From contig NZ_CP011924.1 of the NCBI RefSeq assembly GCF_000238315.3, positions 3,333,501-3,397,500 of the forward strand: a stretch of DNA of 64,000 nt, given 5' to 3'. This DNA is from Pseudoalteromonas piscicida (GTDB taxonomy: Bacteria; Pseudomonadota; Gammaproteobacteria; Enterobacterales; Alteromonadaceae). The translations under genes and the position numbers were made by a program. Positions 1-7,340 of the stretch are shown piece after piece. The stretch's first letter is position 1; each line of letters opens with the position of its first letter. The notes beneath the pieces are model-generated. The model did not search any database and was not told where the DNA came from. It saw only the letters and a list, made by a program, of their open reading frames with translations.

Positions 1-700
1 ATTTGGCTAGCCAACCGTTCTTATTATGTGGCTCCGTAGCGGGTGAGATAAGTGCAACAGAGCCTAAATTATTGGGCTTGTGCTTCGCTATGCTACTCAG
101 CACTATGGCGGCACCAGTGGAATAACCAAGTACGGAAAAATGCTTAAAATCTTGGCTCGTCTGTGCGATGGCATAATCCGTATGAGTTTGCCAATCGTCA
201 ATATCAACTTCGGTTAAATCGCTTGGTGCAGTCGCGTGGCCTGGCAGTAACATGGTTCTGACATTGTATCCCGCTTCATAGAGCGCTGCCGCAAGGTAGT
301 GAAAAGTAAAAGGAGAATCGGTCAGACCATGGATAAGTAAAATGGCGTGATCTCTGTTGTCATGCTCAAGTGAAAATGGCGCAATTAAGTCACTTACCTT
401 AGGGGTTGTCAGGTTGAGTAATGTTGCAGTGGGCGTCATTAACGGGCACGGCAGTGTTGCGCGGGGATTGCGGCTTTCAATAATTTGCTTAGTCGAACGA
501 ATATAATCGTTATAGTTTTTTATATTCGCTATATCGACGGTGACAGGGCCTTTATCGATTGCTTTGCGGAATAATCCCGATGCTTTGCTCTCGGTGAATA
601 GCGACATATCACTCACTTGGGTAACACAGTCTTGTGCGATGATCAAAGGTGAGCCAAGCAGGCTAAAAGCAAGTACTGTGGAGGTAAGGTAGTGGCGCAT
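1..700 (-). CDS. Secreted alpha/beta hydrolase (partial, C-terminus off the window)
   Basis: Reading the minus strand from an ATG at 700 gives about 233 open codons running off the left edge. The start has a clear AAGGA Shine-Dalgarno 6-7 bases upstream. The N-terminus (MRHYLTSTVLAFSLLGSPLI) looks like a signal peptide. Further on are an oxyanion-type LLIHGLTDSP segment and the nucleophile elbow GYSTGA, typical of alpha/beta hydrolases of the esterase/lysophospholipase kind. The acid and histidine of the triad would lie in the missing part. The substrate is unknown. It is the gene next to the Lrp regulator of the dioxygenase-like pair, but its likely periplasmic location argues against a direct role as kynurenine formamidase. 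Confidence 0.8.
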   Translation of the reverse strand, partial: MRHYLTSTVLAFSLLGSPLIIAQDCVTQVSDMSLFTESKASGLFRKAIDKGPVTVDIANIKNYNDYIRSTKQIIESRNPRATLPCPLMTPTATLLNLTTPKVSDLIAPFSLEHDNRDHAILLIHGLTDSPFTFHYLAAALYEAGYNVRTMLLPGHATAPSDLTEVDIDDWQTHTDYAIAQTSQDFKHFSVLGYSTGAAIVLSSIAKHKPNNLGSVALISPATEPHNKNGWLAK

Positions 701-763
701 AGTCGGTCCTTATGAGCATAAAATCACATGCAGTATAGCGAGAACAGGTGACGATAAAAATGG

Positions 764-1231
764 TTAGCGGATCGGTAATATGCGTTTCGCAAAAGTTTGC
801 TTGAGGACAATCGTTGATTCAATCCCGCTAATCACCTTACAGGCGCCCAGTTGATGTTTGGCAAATTGTTCATAGCTGGGCAAATCCTTTGCTACGATTT
901 CCAATAGGTAATCATGACTTCCGGAGATCACCGAACAACTGATCACCTGATCTTCAGATTCCACGTGTTGTTCAAATAAATGCGCTGCGGTTGCGGTATT
1001 TTCACTGAGTTTTATAAATGCATAAACAAGAATACTTAGGTCAACTTGCGCTCTATCCAGTGCCGCATGATAGCCTGAAATTACTCCTGTATCTTGCAAG
1101 CGTTTTACGCGTCGAAGACAGGGAGTATCGGAAAGGTTTGCCTTTTCGGCGAGTGAGGCATTACTCAACCGTGCATTATGTTGCAAGGCGTTAAGGAGCA
1201 ATTTGTCCTTGGCATCTAGATTTACCGACAT
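764..1231 (-). CDS. Lrp/AsnC family transcriptional regulator
   Basis: A 155-aa protein, the usual length for Lrp/AsnC regulators. It has an N-terminal helix-turn-helix (DAKDKLLLNALQHNARLSNA followed by SLAEKANLSDTPCLRRVKRL) and a C-terminal RAM ligand-binding domain (VISGSHDYLLEIVAKDLPSY). The frame is open upstream, but the ATG at 1231 starts exactly where family homology starts (MSVNLDAKDK), so the longer form is rejected. It is divergent from the PrnB-like gene across 116 bp. Lrp-type regulators often control a divergent amino-acid catabolic gene and sense the amino acid, so tryptophan or a related amino acid is a plausible ligand. That last point is inference. Confidence 0.9.
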   Translation of the reverse strand: MSVNLDAKDKLLLNALQHNARLSNASLAEKANLSDTPCLRRVKRLQDTGVISGYHAALDRAQVDLSILVYAFIKLSENTATAAHLFEQHVESEDQVISCSVISGSHDYLLEIVAKDLPSYEQFAKHQLGACKVISGIESTIVLKQTFAKRILPIR

Positions 1232-1347
1232 AAACCAAATAAAAGAGTGATTCTTGCTAATCAGTATTAAACTTTTAGAGAAAATTGGCAAATTATGCTC
1301 GTGGTGATTTGCTAGCCTTAACTGTGGAATAATCACGAGAAGTAATA

Positions 1348-2535
1348 ATGAGTCCATTAGCCGTACAATTTGACGCTTGGATTAGAGGCCCGTTTGTTGA
1401 CCTTAACGACAAGCTTGAACATCTTTATTGGCAGCAACAGGATAAAGCAAACGTTGAAGGCGTTGGTGAAACGCTAAAAGCACAGTTATTAGAAGAAGGT
1501 AATCAACTGATCCAAGCCTTGCTAGAAGAAGGTAATACCGACGAAGGCTTTGAGCAAGCATTCGACTTACTCGGTAACGTTGGTCTATTTATGGCTGCAT
1601 GCAGACGCCACGAAATTACCGAGCCAAGCCGTGAAAGGGTGTCTCCACTAACACAAGCATCGGCACTGGCCATGCACATCGGTGCCTCTTTGGGAGTTAC
1701 GCCGCGCTTCGCAACGGCTCATCTCACCACACACAACCGCGCAATCAACGGCGTGTATAAGCGCTTTACCTCTCATCCGGCAGAGCGCTTATTCATCGAC
1801 TACAATACTCAGGCCATTCTTGCCTATAAACGAGCGTCCGAATCGCTAATGAAGGTACATCATTTGGGAATTTCTCATCCCATGTCATTGGTGCTACTCA
1901 AACAAGTTAAGCAAGCGCTGCTTGAGGTGATAGAGTCTAATCGAGAGTTATTTAAGGAACTGGATACCGAGGCATTCTTTTACGTTGTACGACCCTATTA
2001 CAAACCTTACCGAGTTGGTAAAGAGGTCTATCGTGGTGCAAACGCTGGAGATTTTGCGGGTATCAATGTTATCGATATGATGTTGGGGTTATGCCCGGCT
2101 AATGATATTAGTTACGGTCAAATGCTGGTGGAAAAATTCCTCTATATGATGCCAGAAGACCAAGCAACCCTGCGTGAATGTATGCGTACGCCTAATTTAA
2201 TGGATGCGTTTCTGAGAGCATTGAAAGGGCCGAAAAGTGATTGGTTTGGCCCTGCCTGTAGCTTGTTTATACAAGTGTGTAAGCTGCATGGAGATACGGC
2301 CATACAACATCACAATCAACTCGTCGAAAAGTATATCGCCAAACCTTCGCAGGCAATGCAGCAACAGCACTTAAGCAAAGTGACCGCCAGTGGTCCACCG
2401 ATTGAAGTCTTACTCAAAGAACTCGCGGACTTAAGAGATAGGCGAGCCGCTGCCGAGCGCGATGATATCTTCACTCGGCATCATGACTTAAAACGAATAC
2501 GCCAAGCAATAGGGGTTAAGCATGAAGCAGTATAG
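1348..2535 (+). CDS. PrnB-like / indoleamine-dioxygenase superfamily protein (DUF1864)
   Basis: A 395-aa all-helical protein resembling the PrnB/DUF1864 family, a branch of the haem-dependent tryptophan/indoleamine 2,3-dioxygenase superfamily. PrnB itself rearranges 7-chlorotryptophan in pyrrolnitrin synthesis. The family hallmark appears at residues 215-240 (RPYYKPYRVG, then YRGANAGDFAGIN). Histidines at 314, 321 and 322 in the C-terminal helices are candidate haem ligands. The start has GAGAAG seven bases upstream. The 3' end overlaps the kynureninase-like gene by 14 bp, which implies co-translation. Likely a cytoplasmic haem enzyme acting on tryptophan or an indole amino acid. The exact reaction cannot be read from sequence. 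Confidence 0.8.
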   Translation: MSPLAVQFDAWIRGPFVDLNDKLEHLYWQQQDKANVEGVGETLKAQLLEEGNQLIQALLEEGNTDEGFEQAFDLLGNVGLFMAACRRHEITEPSRERVSPLTQASALAMHIGASLGVTPRFATAHLTTHNRAINGVYKRFTSHPAERLFIDYNTQAILAYKRASESLMKVHHLGISHPMSLVLLKQVKQALLEVIESNRELFKELDTEAFFYVVRPYYKPYRVGKEVYRGANAGDFAGINVIDMMLGLCPANDISYGQMLVEKFLYMMPEDQATLRECMRTPNLMDAFLRALKGPKSDWFGPACSLFIQVCKLHGDTAIQHHNQLVEKYIAKPSQAMQQQHLSKVTASGPPIEVLLKELADLRDRRAAAERDDIFTRHHDLKRIRQAIGVKHEAV

Positions 2536-3634
2536 GGATGATTTTCACCTGCCTACGGGTCACTATTTATTGAGCCATTCCGTTGGTCGTGTGTTGAAAT
2601 CTGCAGCGGAAGATTTTCATCAGCAATTTATGGTGCCGTGGCAACAACAAAATCAAGAGCCTTGGCAGCAGTGGCTAAGTGGAATTGATCGCTTTACTTC
2701 AGCCCTAGCTTCCCTATTACACACAGATGCGCGCCTGTTTTGTCCGCAAACAAACCTTTCCAGTGGTTTAACGAAATGGACGATGAGTTTGCCCGAAAGT
2801 GGCATTCGCAAAGTACGCGTATTGATGAGTGAGCAAGACTTCCCCAGTATGGGATTTGCGTTACAAAACGCGCTGGACAATATTGAGATTGTTTATATTC
2901 CCGAAGCGATGAATATGCACGACCTAAGTGTGTGGCAGCAATATATTGACGAGCAAATTGACTGGGTATTTGTCAGTCATGTTTATTCGAACAGCGGTCA
3001 GCAGGCGCCTGTCGCTGACATCATTAGCCTTGCTAACCAATATGGCTGTCGAAGCATTATTGATATTGCTCAGTCACTTAGTGTATTACCAATAAATTTA
3101 AGCGAGTGGGGCGCGGATTGCGTTATCGGCTCTTGTGTGAAATGGAGCTGCGGTGGCCCTGGCGCCGGTTTTATTTGGGTGAATGAAGATGTCTTGCCTT
3201 ATTGCGAGCCAAAAGATGTTGGCTGGTTTTCGCATCAAAATCCATTCGAGTTTGATATTCATCATTTTGCGCTGAGTGAAAGTGCGCTGCGTTTTTGGGG
3301 CGGTACACCAAGTGTGGCACCTTATATCTATGCGGGGCACAGCCTTGGCTATTTTGCCGAGCTTGGGATTGAGCAAGTAAGAGCGTACAACTTTGCTTTG
3401 TTATCTGAGTTACAAGCGGCATTGCCTGAATTTTATCGCTCTCCTACAGCACAGAGTGCTTGCTCGGGGACCGCTATTTTGCATTTTGGCTCGCGGCATG
3501 AGGCAGTGATGGAGCAGCTTAAGCGAGCAGGCATTGCTGTGGATAATCGTCGCTACGGTATTCGTGTCTCACCACATATTTATAATAGTCAGGAGGACAT
3601 CGCGCAGTTGGTGCAGGTTATCAACGAAAGCTAG
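2522..3634 (+). CDS. Kynureninase-like PLP enzyme (aminotransferase class V)
   Basis: A 370-aa fold-type I PLP protein. Asp181 (SIIDIAQS) and Lys207 (GSCVKWSCGGPGAGF) match the pyridine-nitrogen aspartate and the Schiff-base lysine of class V enzymes. The lysine context and the later GWFSHQNPFEF and WGGTPSVAPY segments resemble kynureninase. Kynureninase cleaves kynurenine to anthranilate and alanine. The gene overlaps the preceding dioxygenase-like gene by 14 bp, a context that supports an indole-amino-acid pathway. True kynureninases are usually about 410-420 aa, so this may be a shorter paralogue with a different substrate. Its last 4 bp overlap the convergent MBL gene. The 3' 107 bp are repeated at 4619 as part of a tandem duplication. 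Confidence 0.82.
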   Translation: MKQYRDDFHLPTGHYLLSHSVGRVLKSAAEDFHQQFMVPWQQQNQEPWQQWLSGIDRFTSALASLLHTDARLFCPQTNLSSGLTKWTMSLPESGIRKVRVLMSEQDFPSMGFALQNALDNIEIVYIPEAMNMHDLSVWQQYIDEQIDWVFVSHVYSNSGQQAPVADIISLANQYGCRSIIDIAQSLSVLPINLSEWGADCVIGSCVKWSCGGPGAGFIWVNEDVLPYCEPKDVGWFSHQNPFEFDIHHFALSESALRFWGGTPSVAPYIYAGHSLGYFAELGIEQVRAYNFALLSELQAALPEFYRSPTAQSACSGTAILHFGSRHEAVMEQLKRAGIAVDNRRYGIRVSPHIYNSQEDIAQLVQVINES

Positions 3635-4380
3635 TTTCCTAATCCTAGTGCTTTTTTGGTCTTCTTCTTCACCGAGCGCCAATGTGTCATTGGCTGCTTG
3701 GGCGCGCGCGCTATCAGTGCGTTGAAATCAATTTCTTCTGCAAGTACCTCTCCTTGATGCGCCAAGAGCACGGAGTTGGGTTGTAGTGCCTTTACTTTGG
3801 CAAGAGATTGGCGATACAAGCGTGGATAGAATACCGGAAAAGGCGCAACAAATTGCCCTTTCACTTTTACCGTCAAATCCGCCACATAGATGCGCTTACT
3901 GGGGAGATGATACAAGCTCAAATCTCTATCCGTATGACCGGGTGTGTGTATCGCTTGCCATTCGTTAAAGTGGGGCAAGCTATCACCATCGGCTAGGTAA
4001 AAGTCTGGTGATAATTGTCTTGGGTACCAAAGATTGCGTTTGGCCTTGCGCTTTCTCCCTGCAACCCAAAGTGCCAGTGCCATATCGGAGAGGTGCATCA
4101 TGACCCCATCAATACCACGATACCACTGACTGGGGGCATTTGCGGCCGCAATCTTTGCGCCCGTGAGTTTTTTGAGTTTGTGCGCGCCACCGGCATGATC
4201 TGGGTGCATATGCGTGACCACAATCAGCTTGAGTGCGCTTAGTGGCTTTTGCAGTTGTTGGATGTAGTTGCAGACCAACTCAACATCGGCACGACAGCAA
4301 CCATCGAGTAACAGCAGGCCCGTTTCGTGTTCAACCAGATAAATATGTTGAATATAGCCTTCTAAGACATGGATTTTCAT
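3631..4380 (-). CDS. Metallo-beta-lactamase-fold hydrolase
   Basis: A 249-aa protein with the MBL zinc motif HMHPDH at residues 57-62, a later TPGHTD histidine and a VADLTV aspartate. These give the usual two-metal site of glyoxalase II-like or lactonase-like MBL hydrolases. There is no signal peptide, so it is cytoplasmic. A basic C-terminus (RSVKKKTKKALGLGN) is unusual. It is convergent with the kynureninase-like gene and overlaps it by 4 bp. Substrate unknown; general MBL hydrolase is all that sequence supports. A full-length second copy lies at 4722-5471. Confidence 0.85.
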   Translation of the reverse strand: MKIHVLEGYIQHIYLVEHETGLLLLDGCCRADVELVCNYIQQLQKPLSALKLIVVTHMHPDHAGGAHKLKKLTGAKIAAANAPSQWYRGIDGVMMHLSDMALALWVAGRKRKAKRNLWYPRQLSPDFYLADGDSLPHFNEWQAIHTPGHTDRDLSLYHLPSKRIYVADLTVKVKGQFVAPFPVFYPRLYRQSLAKVKALQPNSVLLAHQGEVLAEEIDFNALIARAPKQPMTHWRSVKKKTKKALGLGN

Positions 4381-4474
4381 TAGTCACACTCATTTCCCCA
4401 ATCAGATCTCAACATAGCATAGGTTAAAGACATCTGACCAGTTGTGTGTGGAAGTGATAAATCGCAGACATAAA

Positions 4475-4496
4475 AAAACCGCAATTAAGCGGTTTT
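4475..4496 (-). terminator. Rho-independent terminator after tRNA-Ser(GCT)
   Basis: Inverted repeat AAAACCGC / GCGGTTTT with a 6-base loop. On the minus strand it is followed by a run of T (complement of the A-run at 4472-4478). It sits 11 bp downstream of the tRNA-Ser on that strand. Confidence 0.8.
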
Positions 4497-4507
4497 CTTA
4501 TAAGTGA

Positions 4508-4600
4508 TGGCGGAGAAGGAGGGATTCGAACCCTCGATAGGGCTACAAACCCTATACTCCCTTAGCAGGGGAGCGCCTTCAGCCACTCGGCCACCTCTCC
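4508..4600 (-). tRNA. tRNA-Ser (anticodon GCT), copy 1
   Basis: 93 nt on the minus strand. The acceptor stem is GGAGAGG / CTTCTCC with encoded CCA (complement of TGG at 4508-4510). The anticodon stem CTCCC/GGGAG encloses loop CTGCTAA, so the anticodon is GCT. The long variable arm (TATAGGGTTTGTAGCCCTAT) is the type II hallmark of serine tRNAs, and the T arm GGGTTCGAATCCC is standard. It lies inside tandem duplication 1, so a second copy is at 5599-5691. Confidence 0.95.
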
Positions 4601-4618
4601 GGCGCAATACTTTAAAAA

Positions 4619-4725
4619 CAGGCATTGCTGTGGATAATCGTCGCTACGGTATTCGTGTCTCACCACATATTTATAATAGTCAGGAGGACATCGCGCAGTT
4701 GGTGCAGGTTATCAACGAAAGCTAG
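4619..4725 (+). pseudogene. 3' fragment of the kynureninase-like gene
   Basis: Encodes only the last 35 residues (GIAVDNRRYGIRV onward) of the enzyme at 2522-3634. It is a by-product of tandem duplication 1. It lacks the PLP site and has no start or ribosome-binding site of its own. Confidence 0.9.
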
Positions 4726-5471
4726 TTTCCTAATCCTAGTGCTTTTTTGGTCTTCTTCTTCACCGAGCGCCAATGTGTCATTGGCTGCTTGGGCGCGCGC
4801 GCTATCAGTGCGTTGAAATCAATTTCTTCTGCAAGTACCTCTCCTTGATGCGCCAAGAGCACGGAGTTGGGTTGTAGTGCCTTTACTTTGGCAAGAGATT
4901 GGCGATACAAGCGTGGATAGAATACCGGAAAAGGCGCAACAAATTGCCCTTTCACTTTTACCGTCAAATCCGCCACATAGATGCGCTTACTGGGGAGATG
5001 ATACAAGCTCAAATCTCTATCCGTATGACCGGGTGTGTGTATCGCTTGCCATTCGTTAAAGTGGGGCAAGCTATCACCATCGGCTAGGTAAAAGTCTGGT
5101 GATAATTGTCTTGGGTACCAAAGATTGCGTTTGGCCTTGCGCTTTCTCCCTGCAACCCAAAGTGCCAGTGCCATATCGGAGAGGTGCATCATGACCCCAT
5201 CAATACCACGATACCACTGACTGGGGGCATTTGCGGCCGCAATCTTTGCGCCCGTGAGTTTTTTGAGTTTGTGCGCGCCACCGGCATGATCTGGGTGCAT
5301 ATGCGTGACCACAATCAGCTTGAGTGCGCTTAGTGGCTTTTGCAGTTGTTGGATGTAGTTGCAGACCAACTCAACATCGGCACGACAGCAACCATCGAGT
5401 AACAGCAGGCCCGTTTCGTGTTCAACCAGATAAATATGTTGAATATAGCCTTCTAAGACATGGATTTTCAT
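4722..5471 (-). CDS. Metallo-beta-lactamase-fold hydrolase, duplicate copy
   Basis: A 249-aa protein identical to the product of 3631-4380, with the same HMHPDH metal motif. It carries about 150 bp of its own upstream sequence. If the duplication is real, both copies should be expressible and gene dosage would be doubled. If the duplication is an assembly error, only one gene exists. Confidence 0.8.
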   Translation of the reverse strand: MKIHVLEGYIQHIYLVEHETGLLLLDGCCRADVELVCNYIQQLQKPLSALKLIVVTHMHPDHAGGAHKLKKLTGAKIAAANAPSQWYRGIDGVMMHLSDMALALWVAGRKRKAKRNLWYPRQLSPDFYLADGDSLPHFNEWQAIHTPGHTDRDLSLYHLPSKRIYVADLTVKVKGQFVAPFPVFYPRLYRQSLAKVKALQPNSVLLAHQGEVLAEEIDFNALIARAPKQPMTHWRSVKKKTKKALGLGN

Positions 5472-5565
5472 TAGTCACACTCATTTCCCCAATCAGATCT
5501 CAACATAGCATAGGTTAAAGACATCTGACCAGTTGTGTGTGGAAGTGATAAATCGCAGACATAAA

Positions 5566-5587
5566 AAAACCGCAATTAAGCGGTTTT
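5566..5587 (-). terminator. Rho-independent terminator, duplicate copy
   Basis: Same AAAACCGC / GCGGTTTT hairpin as 4475-4496, repeated within the second copy of tandem duplication 1. Confidence 0.78.
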
Positions 5588-5598
5588 CTTATAAGTGA

Positions 5599-5691
5599 TG
5601 GCGGAGAAGGAGGGATTCGAACCCTCGATAGGGCTACAAACCCTATACTCCCTTAGCAGGGGAGCGCCTTCAGCCACTCGGCCACCTCTCC
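5599..5691 (-). tRNA. tRNA-Ser (anticodon GCT), copy 2
   Basis: Identical to 4508-4600, including encoded CCA, loop CTGCTAA and long variable arm. It lies 18 bp from tRNA-Ser(TGA) on the same strand. The natural arrangement before duplication was probably a pair, Ser(TGA) then Ser(GCT), transcribed leftwards. Confidence 0.93.
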
Positions 5692-5709
5692 GGCGCAATA
5701 CTTTAAAAA

Positions 5710-5800
5710 TGGCGGAGAGATAGGGATTTGAACCCTAGATACGCTATTAACGTATGCCGGTTTTCAAGACCGGTGCTTTCAACCACTCAGCCATCTCTCC
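5710..5800 (-). tRNA. tRNA-Ser (anticodon TGA)
   Basis: 91 nt on the minus strand. The acceptor is GGAGAGA / TCTCTCC with encoded CCA. The anticodon stem ACCGG/CCGGC region encloses loop CTTGAAA, giving anticodon TGA. The variable arm ATACGTTAATAGCGTAT is long, as expected for serine. It is the promoter-proximal member of a serine tRNA pair. Confidence 0.95.
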
Positions 5801-5987
5801 ATGGGCAAAGATAATACTTAGCGATTTAGGCGCTGTAAACCGTTTTTAAACTGTTTGCTTAAAAAATGTGCTAAAAGTGAGGTTTTTTTAAAATTGTGCT
5901 AGAAATTAGCGGTTTGACGAAGAGGTTTTGTACAAAAATGCTGGTTGAAGTGGTGCTTTTATGGTCTATTGAAACAAATGCTGACGA

Positions 5988-6015
5988 GAGCATGGCGGGT
6001 TGGGGCGCCATGCTC
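5988..6015. other. Perfect 10-bp hairpin downstream of the 48-aa ORF
   Basis: GAGCATGGCG / CGCCATGCTC with an 8-base loop, just beyond the stop of the small minus-strand gene at 6025. Neither side has a convincing T-run, so it may be a rho-dependent or RNA-stabilising structure rather than a simple intrinsic terminator. The rest of 5801-6024 shows no gene. Confidence 0.6.
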
Positions 6016-6024
6016 TGTGCAGAC

Positions 6025-6171
6025 TTACTTATACATAATCACGTCTTTTAACGCTAAGTGTTGACCACATACTGCCAACCACTTCGTCCAATTGATACGA
6101 CGTTGTTTAGTTGGTTGTGTTTGGTTAAACGTGTTTTGTGATGGGCTGCAAGGTGCAGCTGAATTAAGCAT
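6025..6171 (-). CDS. Small basic protein, 48 aa, unrecognised
   Basis: An ORF on the minus strand starts at ATG 6171 with AGGAG six bases upstream, a strong ribosome-binding site. The product begins MLNSAAPCSPSQNTF and ends INWTKWLAVCGQHLALKDVI plus MYK. It has a polar Gln/Asn/Thr-rich first half, a basic KQRR centre and a Trp-rich second half with two cysteines in total. No domain is recognised and there is no signal peptide. A stable hairpin follows the stop. The good RBS, downstream hairpin and lack of any other gene in the 650-bp gap make it a likely real small protein. Function unknown. Confidence 0.6.
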   Translation of the reverse strand: MLNSAAPCSPSQNTFNQTQPTKQRRINWTKWLAVCGQHLALKDVIMYK

Positions 6172-6360
6172 GTCTGGCTCCTAATAAGCTATGATTGAAA
6201 ACAAGGCTATTTTGCACGCAATTTGTTTAAATTTAAAACGATAAAAATTGATGTTTTCGGATAAAAATAACTAATGAATTAATGGTTTGTTCATTTTTGT
6301 TTTAATGGGTTCTTTGCATGTTTATGCATGGTTGCGATTGTCTTGATTAGGCTGTAGCCC

Positions 6361-6422
6361 AATTAATATGTGTGTTTGTGGTTTTTGTTTTTGATTTTTG
6401 GTTTTAGTTTTGGTTTTTTATT
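6361..6422. other. C-free G/T-rich tract upstream of the lipid kinase gene
   Basis: Sixty-two bases with no C on the plus strand, made mostly of T-runs separated by G or GG at short intervals. It ends about 35 bp before the kinase start. No gene or clear promoter was seen in 6172-6456 beyond this compositional anomaly. Confidence 0.5.
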
Positions 6423-6456
6423 CATATAAGTTGAGTTTTTGTATTTAAGGGTTTTT

Positions 6457-7299
6457 ATGCTGGTGGTGGTCAACCCTTTAGCGGGTGCTGAGGGGAAAGC
6501 GCAAATTGCATGGTTAAAGCAACAATTAACACAACAACAGTTGACGGCAACTTGGTTTAATACCACTGGAAACTTTGTCGCAGATAGGGACGCAATTGCT
6601 CAAGCTGCTACGGCGGGAGTTAGCGTGGTGGTGATTGGGGGGGATGGCACGTTGCACCTAGTCGCCAATGCCATTGCTGAACGGGATAACACGCTTGCGC
6701 TGCTGCCAGCGGGGACTGGCAACGATTTTGCTCGGCAGTTTCATTATTCCAAAGCACAGTGGCGAGCAGCTGTATTTGCAGATCAGGTCACAACTATTGA
6801 TTTGGGTAAAGTGGACGGGCGCTGGTTTGTCAATGTTGCTGGGATTGGCTTTAACGCGCATGTCATGAATAACTTAGGACAAACCAAACGGCTAGGAAAG
6901 CTGAGCTATACCTATGCGGGATTAATGTCGCTATTTACTGCCAAACTCATTCGCTATCACAGCAATACGTGGCCTGAGCAGGGTATGATGTTGTTACTTG
7001 CGAATGGCAAACACTTTGGGGCAGGGTTAACTCCTGCTCCTATGGCTTGCCTTGATGACGGTCAGCTGGAGCTACTATGGTTCACGCCGCAAACGCATTG
7101 GCAGCGGATGGTATTGTTTGTCAATATGCTACTTAAACGTCATATGGGTACAAGAAATGTGCACCACGGCCGCATTGCAGAGCTTTTTATCGAACAAGAG
7201 GGTTATGACATTGAGGCTGATGGTGAGATTGTTGGGCGCACGCCTGCGACGATAACCTGCTGCCGCCAAGCTCTGAGCATAAAAAAAGCGCCATTATAA
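6457..7299 (+). CDS. Diacylglycerol kinase-family lipid kinase (YegS/DagK-like)
   Basis: A 280-aa protein of the DAGK catalytic family. It carries the nucleotide-binding GGDGT at residues 61-65 and the PAGTGNDFAR motif at about 84-93. The C-terminal half has the usual beta-sandwich, ending with the EADGEIVGRTPATI strand. It probably phosphorylates a diacylglycerol or related lipid, or a long-chain base, at the inner membrane surface. The ATG at 6457 is chosen because AAGG lies 6 bases upstream and MLVVVNPLAG is the normal N-terminus. An in-frame TTG at 6439 is less likely. The final codons overlap a hairpin that serves the convergent gene. Confidence 0.88.
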   Translation: MLVVVNPLAGAEGKAQIAWLKQQLTQQQLTATWFNTTGNFVADRDAIAQAATAGVSVVVIGGDGTLHLVANAIAERDNTLALLPAGTGNDFARQFHYSKAQWRAAVFADQVTTIDLGKVDGRWFVNVAGIGFNAHVMNNLGQTKRLGKLSYTYAGLMSLFTAKLIRYHSNTWPEQGMMLLLANGKHFGAGLTPAPMACLDDGQLELLWFTPQTHWQRMVLFVNMLLKRHMGTRNVHHGRIAELFIEQEGYDIEADGEIVGRTPATITCCRQALSIKKAPL

Positions 7300-7308
7300 A
7301 ATGGCGCT
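7281..7308 (-). terminator. Terminator of the EamA gene, embedded in the end of the lipid kinase gene
   Basis: AGCGCCATT / AATGGCGCT, a 9-bp perfect stem with loop ATAA. On the minus strand it is followed by seven T (complement of 7281-7287). The loop contains the stop codon of the lipid kinase gene. It points to termination of the minus-strand transporter gene ending at 7341. Confidence 0.8.
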
Positions 7309-7340
7309 GAAAAGTAAGAAGCTAAAGCATTGGTAAGACT

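Larger units (their letters stand above)
3528..4618. repeat. Tandem duplication 1, first copy (1091 bp)
   Basis: This block is followed immediately by an apparently identical copy at 4619-5709. It starts inside the 3' end of the kynureninase-like gene and ends in the A-run just 3' of tRNA-Ser(GCT). It contains the whole MBL gene, a terminator and the tRNA. The bases flanking the joint share no microhomology: the left neighbour ends in G, the unit ends in A, and the right neighbour begins T versus C in the unit. It is either a very recent duplication or an assembly artefact. Confidence 0.95.
4619..5709. repeat. Tandem duplication 1, second copy (1091 bp)
   Basis: Apparently exact direct repeat of 3528-4618. 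All translated products of the two blocks are the same. The right end is the base immediately before the CCA end of tRNA-Ser(TGA) at 5710. Confidence 0.95.

Noticed and set aside
764..1357. 197-aa version of the Lrp regulator
   Set aside because: The extra N-terminal 42 residues fall outside the family and run through the divergent promoter region into the next gene start.
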